DNA from: Candidatus Coatesiibacteriota bacterium
Lineage (GTDB): Bacteria; Oederibacteriota; CAKKQC01
DNA length: 6,807 nucleotides
Direction of reading: 5' to 3'
NCBI GenBank assembly: GCA_023265785.1
Contig: JAHFSL010000075.1
Location: 1,727-8,533, forward strand
Shown here: in pieces, positions 1-5,142 of the stretch
Layout: each line of letters begins with the position of its first letter
How positions within the stretch are numbered: the stretch's first letter is position 1
The notes under the pieces: generated by a model
The model's database searches: none
Told to the model about the DNA's origin: nothing
The model's input: only the letters and a program-made list of their open reading frames with translations
Translations under genes and position numbers: made by a program

Positions 1-162
1 GAAATGGGCGCCGTTCAGCCCCATGCCCAGGACCGCCGCCGAGGCCAGGACCTGCCCCCCCGCATGCGCCCCCAACCCGCCGATGGACTCGAACCGGACC
101 TCCAGCGAGTGGGCGGGCGCCGGGGCCGGCCCCGGGTGCCGCGATCGCACGGCCGGACTCAC
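1..162 (-). CDS. 2-oxoacid:acceptor oxidoreductase gamma-type subunit, N-terminal part (truncated by window edge)
   Basis: The first 54 codons, on the minus strand, begin with GTG at 162-160, which overlaps the TGA of the GltD-like gene (GTGA, 4 nt). After a Pro/Ala-rich lead of about 18 residues comes LEVRFESIGGLGAHAGGQVL (about residues 20-39), the glycine-rich opening of the gamma/catalytic domain of pyruvate- and 2-oxoacid:ferredoxin oxidoreductases (family pattern GxGGxGAxxAGxxLA). The segment ends GLNGAHF at the window edge. In this family the gamma domain works with TPP-binding and Fe-S subunits to oxidise a 2-oxoacid to acyl-CoA, or to run the reverse reaction. The TPP-binding and other subunits would be expected just beyond position 1. 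No Shine-Dalgarno sequence is evident, so translation is probably coupled to the gene before it. A later in-frame GTG (codon 5) is an alternative start. The family call is fairly secure; the substrate is unknown. Confidence 0.75.
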   Translation of the reverse strand, partial: MSPAVRSRHPGPAPAPAHSLEVRFESIGGLGAHAGGQVLASAAVLGMGLNGAHF

Positions 163-1574
163 GACACGGCCCCGGTGGCGGCGGGTACGAGGGGGGCGAG
201 CGCGGCCCAGTCCCCGTGCAGGAGCCACTGGTGAATTCCCGCCGCCGCTTTCCGGCCCGTCAGGACGGCGCGGCACACCAGGTCGGCGCCCAGGGTGCAG
301 TCGCCGGCCGCGAACACGCCCGGCCGGGAGGTCGCGCCGGTCTCCGCGTTCACCAGGATGTTGCCGTCGGCATTCAGGTCCACGCCAAGCTCCCGGCCGA
401 CCCAGGAGGCATCCGGCCGGTAGCCGAAGGCCATGACCGCGGTGTGTGCGGGAACCTCCGTCTCACTCCCGGCCACGGGAGTGGGTCGGCGCCGGCCCTC
501 GGCGTCCGGCTCGCCCAACGCCATGCGCTGGACCCGGATCGCGCGAACCCGGCCGTCCGCGCCCGCGAGGAAGGCGAGCGGGGAGACCAGGAACTCGAAC
601 TCGACGCCCTCCTCCTTCGCCATCTTCACTTCCTTCCGGCTCCCCGGCATGTTGCTTTCATCCCGCCGGTAGGCGATCCGGGCGCGCGTTGCGCCGCGCC
701 GGATGGCCGTCCGCGCCGAATCCATGGCGGTGTCGCCCCCGCCGAGCACGACGACCTCCTGGCCGGCCACGCGCAGGCCGTCCGGGCCACCCCGGAGGAA
801 ATCGAGCGCCTGGACGACGCCCGGCAGGTCCCGGCCGGGCAGGTTGGGGACGACGGGACTCCAGGCGCCAATCGCGACAAAGACCGCGTCGAACAGGCCC
901 GTGAAGAGGTCATCCACGGTCATGCGTTCGCCGATCCGCCACCCGCCCTCGAACCGGACCCCCGCATCGGTCAGGAGCTTCCACCGGTTCCGGACCACCT
1001 CCAGCGGCAGTTTGAATCCCGGGAGGCCGGAGGCCAGCAGGCCGCCGGGTTCCTCCAGGGCATCGTACACGACCACGTCATGCCCCCACCACCGGAACTG
1101 CTCCGCGGCGGCCATGCCGGCGGGACCCGACCCGATCACCGCCACGGTCCGCCCGGTGGCGGGTGCGGCCTGGAGGGGGATCTCGCCGTGCTCGTGGGCC
1201 CAGTCGTTGACGAACCGTTCCAGCGCGCCGATGGCGATGGCCTCATGTTTAATTCCCAGGGCGCACGAGCCCTCGCACAGGCGCTCCTGCGGGCAGACCC
1301 GGGAGCAGATTTCCGGCATGCTCGAGGTGGTCCGGGTCAGGGCGGCGGCCTCCGCAAACTTTTCCTCCTGGATCAGCTTGATCCAGGCCGGGATCAGGTT
1401 GTGGAGCGGGCACCCCTTGAGCGAGCACTGTGGCGTCTTGCACAGGATGCACCGCCTGGCCTCGGCCACGGCCTGCTCGGGCGTGAATCCTTGGGCAATC
1501 TCGCCGAACGAGGAGCGGCGGGAGGGTAGGTCGAGCACGGGCATCGGCTGGCGGGGGGCGACATTGGCGGCCAT
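159..1574 (-). CDS. GltD-like NAD(P)H-dependent Fe-S/FAD oxidoreductase
   Basis: This is a complete 471-residue protein, close to the usual length of glutamate synthase small subunits. The N-terminal part holds two four-cysteine sets, C42-x2-C45-x4-C50-x4-C55 and C90-x3-C94-x5-C100-x3-C104, as expected for two [4Fe-4S] clusters. An FAD-binding Rossmann motif follows (VAVIGSGPAGMAAAE, 144-158), then an NAD(P)-binding one (VVVLGGGDTAMDSA, 274-287) and the C-terminal FAD motif GVFAAGDCTLGADLV (419-433). The family moves electrons between NAD(P)H and a partner: GltB, NfnA/SudB, or oxidoreductase modules. No GltB is present. Instead the gene overlaps a 2-oxoacid:acceptor oxidoreductase gamma-type subunit by GTGA, so it most likely passes 2-oxoacid electrons to or from NAD(P). 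The start at 1574 is supported by AGGAGG 6 nt upstream. The partner is inferred from position, so a GltD or SudA symbol is not justified. Confidence 0.9.
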   Translation of the reverse strand: MAANVAPRQPMPVLDLPSRRSSFGEIAQGFTPEQAVAEARRCILCKTPQCSLKGCPLHNLIPAWIKLIQEEKFAEAAALTRTTSSMPEICSRVCPQERLCEGSCALGIKHEAIAIGALERFVNDWAHEHGEIPLQAAPATGRTVAVIGSGPAGMAAAEQFRWWGHDVVVYDALEEPGGLLASGLPGFKLPLEVVRNRWKLLTDAGVRFEGGWRIGERMTVDDLFTGLFDAVFVAIGAWSPVVPNLPGRDLPGVVQALDFLRGGPDGLRVAGQEVVVLGGGDTAMDSARTAIRRGATRARIAYRRDESNMPGSRKEVKMAKEEGVEFEFLVSPLAFLAGADGRVRAIRVQRMALGEPDAEGRRRPTPVAGSETEVPAHTAVMAFGYRPDASWVGRELGVDLNADGNILVNAETGATSRPGVFAAGDCTLGADLVCRAVLTGRKAAAGIHQWLLHGDWAALAPLVPAATGAVS

Positions 1575-1580
1575 GGGGTA

Positions 1581-1586
1581 CCTCCT
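1581..1586 (-). promoter_or_regulatory. Shine-Dalgarno site of the GltD-like gene
   Basis: The minus strand reads AGGAGG (followed by T), ending 6 nt before the ATG at 1574-1572. This is a near-perfect ribosome binding site and fixes the start of the GltD-like gene. Confidence 0.85.
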
Positions 1587-1625
1587 GGGCTGATCTTGGT
1601 CACAGGATGGGCTGATTCGCCGTGG

Positions 1626-1650
1626 CCGACCATGATCCAGATCATGTCGG
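1626..1650. promoter_or_regulatory. Dyad with Crp/FNR-type core (candidate operator)
   Basis: The dyad has perfect 7-bp arms, CATGATC and GATCATG, around a 2-nt centre (1631-1646). It extends as CCGA/TCGG if one C (1630) is skipped. Inside it is ATGAT-CCAG-ATCAT (1632-1645). The TGAT-N4-ATCA core matches the FNR-family consensus (TTGAT-N4-ATCAA) except at the outermost base on each side. It lies about 58 bp upstream of the GltD-like start codon and about 170 bp upstream of the corrinoid gene. Regulator identity is inferred from the motif alone. Confidence 0.45.
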
Positions 1651-1661
1651 GATGATCCAGA
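1632..1661 (+). repeat. 10-bp direct repeat, 20-bp period
   Basis: ATGATCCAGA occurs at 1632-1641 and again at 1652-1661, exactly 20 bp apart, or about two helical turns. The first copy forms the left half of the FNR-like dyad; the second lacks the inverted partner. The phasing would suit two protein dimers or a tandem half-site on the same DNA face. Confidence 0.5.
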
Positions 1662-1692
1662 CCCCCCCGTGCCGGATGTCCATCGGCGTCAG

Positions 1693-1713
1693 AACCTGAC
1701 CATGGTCATGGTT
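1693..1713. promoter_or_regulatory. Second dyad, TGACCATGGTCA (candidate operator)
   Basis: TGACCATGGTCA (1697-1708) is a perfect 12-bp palindrome. It is flanked by AACC on the left and GGTT on the right, which also pair if T1709 is skipped. Its half-site GACCATGGTC matches GACCATGATC at 1628-1637 in 9 of 10 positions, so the two dyads may bind the same regulator. It lies about 100 bp upstream of the corrinoid-protein start. Confidence 0.4.
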
Positions 1714-1718
1714 GCGGC

Positions 1719-1780
1719 GCGCCAGGTGGCGCAGGGTGGAACCGGGGAATCCCCGCGGGCGGGAGATCCCAAGACCCACC
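1719..1780 (+). other. Possible structured 5' leader of the corrinoid operon
   Basis: Several short complementary arms occur together. GCGCC-AGGT-GGCGC spans 1719-1732. GGTGG (1735-1739) can pair with CCACC (1776-1780), enclosing CGGGG-AAT-CCCCG (1743-1755) and GGG-AGAT-CCC (1761-1770). The layout resembles a small three-way junction ending about 18 nt before the Shine-Dalgarno site. In DNA this GC-rich, short stems arise readily by chance. It does not match the B12-box consensus of a cobalamin riboswitch. Treat it as a candidate only. Confidence 0.25.
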
Positions 1781-1797
1781 ATAGAAAGGTATGCGAC

Positions 1798-1805
1798 AAG
1801 GAGGT
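1798..1805 (+). promoter_or_regulatory. Shine-Dalgarno site of the corrinoid-protein gene
   Basis: AAGGAGGT lies 8 nt before the ATG at 1814. It is the strongest ribosome binding site in the cluster, as expected for the first gene of an operon whose later genes start by overlap or short spacing. Confidence 0.88.
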
Positions 1806-1813
1806 AGGGAACG

Positions 1814-2455
1814 ATGGCTGACCTGGCGGCGCTCAAGACGGCGGTGTTGACGGGCAAGCGGGTGCAGGCGGAGGCGGCGGCGCGCGAGGCGCTCGACGCG
1901 GGCGCCGATCCCGGCGCGATGCTGTCGGAGGCGCTGATTCCGGCGATGAACGAGGTGGGGGTGAAATTCACCAACGGCGAATACTTCGTGCCCGAGATGC
2001 TCGTGGCCGCCAAGGCGATGAAGGCCGCCCTGGAGATCATCAAGCCCCGGCTGGCCGCCGGCGCCCTGGGGGCGGCGGGCAAGGTCGTGGTGGGCACGGT
2101 TCGCGGCGACCTCCACGACATCGGGAAGAACCTCGTCAAGGTGATGCTGGAGGGCGGCGGGTTTGAGGTGGTGGATGTGGGCGTGGACGCGGGCCCGGAC
2201 AAGTTTGTCGAGGCCGTTCGCCAGCATCGTCCGCAGATCGTGGCCATGTCGGCCCTGCTCACGACCACCATGCTTTCGATGCCCGAGACCATCAAGGCCC
2301 TGGACACTGCGGGATTGCGTGCTGGCGTCAAGGTGATCATCGGGGGGGCGGCCACGACGGAGGCGTTCGCCAAGGAAATCCACGCCGACGGGTACGGGGC
2401 CGACGCCGCGCAGGCGGTGGCCCTCGCGCGCAGGCTGGCCGCCGCGCCGGCCTGA
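1814..2455 (+). CDS. Corrinoid (B12-binding) methyl-carrier protein
   Basis: This 213-residue protein is the size of the stand-alone corrinoid proteins of methyltransferase systems (MtaC, MtbC, MttC type). Residues 1 to about 85 form the helical cap domain, with the typical stretch EALIPAMNEVGVKFTNGEYF (39-58) followed by VPEML. Residues about 90-213 form the B12-binding Rossmann domain: GDLHDIGKN (98-106) contains the DxHxxG motif, with H101 as the expected lower axial cobalt ligand. S146-A-L148 and the GG at 177-178 are the other cofactor-contact signatures. The protein carries a methyl group on cobalt between a donor methyltransferase and an acceptor methyltransferase in the cytoplasm. It leads the operon, 9 nt before a URO-D-type methyltransferase and close to the activator that would reduce its inactive Co(II) form. 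The family is secure; the methyl substrate is unknown. Confidence 0.95.
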   Translation: MADLAALKTAVLTGKRVQAEAAAREALDAGADPGAMLSEALIPAMNEVGVKFTNGEYFVPEMLVAAKAMKAALEIIKPRLAAGALGAAGKVVVGTVRGDLHDIGKNLVKVMLEGGGFEVVDVGVDAGPDKFVEAVRQHRPQIVAMSALLTTTMLSMPETIKALDTAGLRAGVKVIIGGAATTEAFAKEIHADGYGADAAQAVALARRLAAAPA

Positions 2456-2464
2456 CCCGGCGCC

Positions 2465-3604
2465 ATGGACTTCGCGCGGCACAACGCCGAAGTCCGCCGG
2501 CTCTGGGCTGACTACCGGGCGGGTGTGCCGGGGCGCCCCCCCGTCACCTTCTCGATGAATTCGCGGATGATCCTGCTGGAGCCATCGCTCAACCCGCGCG
2601 GGATCACGCCCCGGCGGTTCTTCGAGGACCCGGCGGCGATGTGGGACATCGAGCTGGCGTTCCAGCGCTGGCTCCGCTCCGAGGTGGTTCAGGACGCGGA
2701 GATGGGGCCGCCGGCGGCGTGGGCCATCGCGCCGCAGTGGTTCAATGTCTATGACGCGGGATGGTTCGGGGCGGAGCTGTTCTACCCCCAGGACGATCTC
2801 CCCGACACCCGTCCCATGTTCCAGGAGCACAAGGAGCGGCTGTACCACACGCCACTGCCCGACCCCCTCCGCGGACACCTGATGGGCCGCGCGGTCGAGT
2901 TCCACCAGTACTTCGACGACCGGCGGAAGCGGGACGAGTTCGAGGGGCGGCCGGTGGGGCCGCCGTGGGGGGCCACCGGCTCCGATGGTCCGTTCACGGT
3001 CGCCTGCAACCTGCGCGGGGCGACGGAGTTGTGTGCGGACCTCCTCGAGGACCCGGGGTACGCCTACGACCTGTTGGAGTGGGTGACCGAGGGGCTGGTC
3101 CGGCGGATGCGCGCCTGGCGGACCATGACGGGATTCCCGCCTCCCGCGGCGGGTGAGTGGACCTGGTTTGCCGACGACTCCATCGCCCTGCTGTCTCCCG
3201 TGGCCTACCGCGAGCACATCCTCCCGCACCACCGGCGGCTCCTGCGCCTGTTCCGCGGCGAGGCCCGGCTGATGATGCACCTGTGCGGCCGGGCCTCCCA
3301 CCAGTTCCGGACGCTGGTGGATGAATTGGGGGTGCAATCGTTTGAGGTGGGATTTCCGACCGACCTGGCAGCGGCCCGGGCGGCGCTGGGGCCCGACATC
3401 GAACTGATCGGCAATATCCATCCGATGCTCCTGCGCGATGGCCCCCCGGCGGCCATCGCCGCCGCCGTCCGGGCGGTCCTGGCGGGCGGGGCCGCGCGGG
3501 GCGGCCGGCTGATCCTCCGGGACGGGAACAACTGCGCACCCGGCACGCCGCCGGCCCACTTCGCGGCGATGCATGCGGCCGCCCGCGCCGCAGGGCCCGC
3601 GTGA
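2465..3604 (+). CDS. URO-D-family corrinoid methyltransferase with HxC...C site
   Basis: This 379-residue protein belongs to the uroporphyrinogen decarboxylase superfamily but lacks the N-terminal RQAGRY-type motif of true HemE, so it is not a haem enzyme. Towards the C-terminus it has FADDSIALLSP (235-245), LMMHLCGR (269-276) and LRDGNNCAPGTPPAHF (351-366). H272, C274 and C357 fit the His-X-Cys-Xn-Cys zinc ligands known in MtaA-like methyltransferases, which activate thiols; the Cys-to-Cys distance of 83 residues is in the same range. It may therefore move a methyl group between the neighbouring corrinoid protein and a thiol or thioether. Which direction, and with what compound, cannot be read from sequence. 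The ATG at 2465 lies 9 nt past the previous stop with no clear Shine-Dalgarno, suggesting reinitiation. The end overlaps the next gene by GTGA. Confidence 0.85.
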   Translation: MDFARHNAEVRRLWADYRAGVPGRPPVTFSMNSRMILLEPSLNPRGITPRRFFEDPAAMWDIELAFQRWLRSEVVQDAEMGPPAAWAIAPQWFNVYDAGWFGAELFYPQDDLPDTRPMFQEHKERLYHTPLPDPLRGHLMGRAVEFHQYFDDRRKRDEFEGRPVGPPWGATGSDGPFTVACNLRGATELCADLLEDPGYAYDLLEWVTEGLVRRMRAWRTMTGFPPPAAGEWTWFADDSIALLSPVAYREHILPHHRRLLRLFRGEARLMMHLCGRASHQFRTLVDELGVQSFEVGFPTDLAAARAALGPDIELIGNIHPMLLRDGPPAAIAAAVRAVLAGGAARGGRLILRDGNNCAPGTPPAHFAAMHAAARAAGPA

Positions 3605-5142
3605 GCCGGCCCGCGCGGATCCGGCTCAACCCCGTCGGGGAAACGGTCGAGGCCGCCCCGGGCTCCGCCCTCGCCGACGCGCTGGCCGCGGCGGGCGTCG
3701 AGTTTCCCTGCGGCGGCCGGGGTGCCTGCCGGGGCTGCCGGGTCCGCACGGACGGCGCGGCCCTGCCGGTCACGCCGGCGGACGAATTGAAACTTTCCGC
3801 CGCCGAGCGCGCGGCGGGCTGGCGGCTGGCCTGTCAGGCCCGGGTGCCCGGTGACCTCACGCTCGAACTGCGCCAGTGGGCCGGCGTCGTGCTGGCCGAC
3901 GAGAGTCCGTTCGCCTTCGAGCCGGCGGACGGGCTGGGCCTTGCAGTGGATGTGGGGACGACGACGGTCGTGGCGCAACTGCTGGACCGGGCCACGGGCC
4001 GGGTCCTGGGCACGCGCACCATGGTCAACCCGCAGGCGCGCTGGGGCGCCGATGTCATGAGCCGCCTGTGCTCGGCGCTCGCGCCGGCCGGGCGCGTCCG
4101 GCTGACCCTGGCGATCCGGGATGCCATTGGGAAAATGATCGAGTCCCTGCTGGAGGCCGCCCCGGGGGTGGCGCCGGTGACGGGAGCGGTCCTGGTGGGG
4201 AACACGGCCATGCACCACCTCTTTCTCGGCCACGATGTCACCCCGCTGGCGGGCATGCCGTTCGAGGCGCGGGAGCCGGGGCCCGGTCGCCTCTCGGGCG
4301 TGGACCTGGCGTGGCCCGCCCGGGCGCGCGGGGCGGAGGTGGTCTTCCTGCCTGTCCTCGGCGGATTTGTGGGAAGCGACATCCTCGCGGTCATCCTCGC
4401 GACGGGGCTGGGGACGCCCGGGGGGCCGGCGGCCGCCGCCGACCTGGGGACCAACGGGGAACTCGTCGTGCGGTTTGGCGACCGGATCTGGGTGGCTTCC
4501 ACCGCCGCCGGCCCTGCGTTCGAGGGTGCGCGGATCGGGCAGGGCATGCGGGCCGCGGCCGGGGCCATTGACCGGGTTGAGGTGGAGGCGCGCGGGTTTC
4601 GGGCGCATGTGATCGGGGGCGGGGAGGCGCGCGGGTTGTGCGGCAGCGGGCTGGTGGACGCCGTGGCCTGCGGGCTGGCGCTGGGCGGCGTGGACGAGAC
4701 GGGCCGCCTGCTGCACGGCCCCCTGGCCGTGGCGCCGGGGGTCGCGGTCAGCCAGAAGGACCTGCGCGAACTCCAGTTGGCCAAGGGGGCGATCGCCGCG
4801 GGCCTGCGCATCCTGGCGGAGGAGGCCGGGCTGGCGCCCTGGCCCGGCGGCCCGCTCTGGTTGGCGGGGGCGTTCGGGAACTCCCTGTCCGCGGACAGCG
4901 CCCGCCGGATCGGGCTCCTGCCGGACTGGGCCTCCGACGTGCGTCCGGCGGGCAATGCGGCCCTACTGGGCGCCAAGTTCGCGCTGGGGATGCCGGGCAT
5001 GGGCCGGGCCGTGATTGAGACGCTCCTGCCCCGGATCACCCATGTCGCGCTCGAGCGCCGGCCCGATTTCCACGACCTGTTCGCCGAGGCGATGTTCCTG
5101 CCGGTGCCCGCCGGGGTGGGCGGGGGGACCGAAATCCGGTGA
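3601..5142 (+). CDS. Reductive activator of corrinoid proteins ([2Fe-2S] + ASKHA ATPase, RACo-like)
   Basis: This 513-residue protein has an N-terminal plant-type ferredoxin domain (about 1-93) with C37-x5-C43-x2-C46-x31-C78 for a [2Fe-2S] cluster. A short linker leads to an ASKHA ATPase fold of the DUF4445/RACo type: LAVDVGTTTVVAQLLD (114-129, phosphate loop 1), DLGTNGELVV (281-290, phosphate loop 2), AAGPAFEGARIGQGM (302-316), GLCGSGLVD (345-353) and WLAGAFGNSL (420-429). Known RACo proteins use ATP to drive electron transfer that returns accidentally oxidised Co(II) corrinoid proteins to the active Co(I) state. The client here should be the corrinoid protein two genes upstream. Compared with the roughly 630-residue Carboxydothermus RACo it is short, because the ATPase follows the ferredoxin domain almost directly and the middle domain seems absent. 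The GTG start overlaps the upstream TGA (GTGA). Confidence 0.92.
   Translation: MSRPARIRLNPVGETVEAAPGSALADALAAAGVEFPCGGRGACRGCRVRTDGAALPVTPADELKLSAAERAAGWRLACQARVPGDLTLELRQWAGVVLADESPFAFEPADGLGLAVDVGTTTVVAQLLDRATGRVLGTRTMVNPQARWGADVMSRLCSALAPAGRVRLTLAIRDAIGKMIESLLEAAPGVAPVTGAVLVGNTAMHHLFLGHDVTPLAGMPFEAREPGPGRLSGVDLAWPARARGAEVVFLPVLGGFVGSDILAVILATGLGTPGGPAAAADLGTNGELVVRFGDRIWVASTAAGPAFEGARIGQGMRAAAGAIDRVEVEARGFRAHVIGGGEARGLCGSGLVDAVACGLALGGVDETGRLLHGPLAVAPGVAVSQKDLRELQLAKGAIAAGLRILAEEAGLAPWPGGPLWLAGAFGNSLSADSARRIGLLPDWASDVRPAGNAALLGAKFALGMPGMGRAVIETLLPRITHVALERRPDFHDLFAEAMFLPVPAGVGGGTEIR

Larger units (their letters stand above)
1575..1813. promoter_or_regulatory. Divergent intergenic control region
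   Basis: These 239 bp separate the ATG of the leftward GltD-like gene from the ATG of the rightward corrinoid-protein gene, so both promoters should lie here. The region is less GC-rich in its middle than the flanking genes and contains two dyads (about 1626-1650 and 1693-1713), a 10-bp direct repeat, and several short GC stems before the corrinoid gene. I could not pick convincing -35/-10 hexamers on either strand, which may mean a non-sigma70 or activator-dependent promoter. I see no convincing coding sequence, tRNA or terminator in it. Confidence 0.7.

Noticed and set aside
216..1529. Open reading frame of 437 codons on the plus strand
   Set aside because: It is the mirror of the GltD-like gene, whose FAD, NAD(P) and cysteine motifs are on the minus strand; the plus translation has no family features.
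159..1574. Glutamate synthase small subunit proper (gltD)
   Set aside because: The family fits, but no large subunit is adjacent and the overlapping neighbour is a 2-oxoacid oxidoreductase subunit, so ammonia assimilation is not supported.
1761..1770. GGGAGATCCC as a terminator or operator on its own
   Set aside because: The stem is only 3-4 bp, no T-run follows, and such short palindromes are common in GC-rich DNA.
1681..1813. Cobalamin riboswitch upstream of the corrinoid gene
   Set aside because: The stretch GGAACCGGGGAATCCCCG loosely recalls part of the cobalamin riboswitch core, but no B12-box-like sequence follows and the region is short for that class. A covariance-model search would settle it.
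1706..3574. Open reading frame of 622 codons on the minus strand
   Set aside because: It is antisense to two genes with clear family motifs, and its translation shows no domain signature.
3205..4716. Open reading frame of 503 codons on the minus strand
   Set aside because: It crosses two plus-strand genes antisense and has biased composition without motifs.
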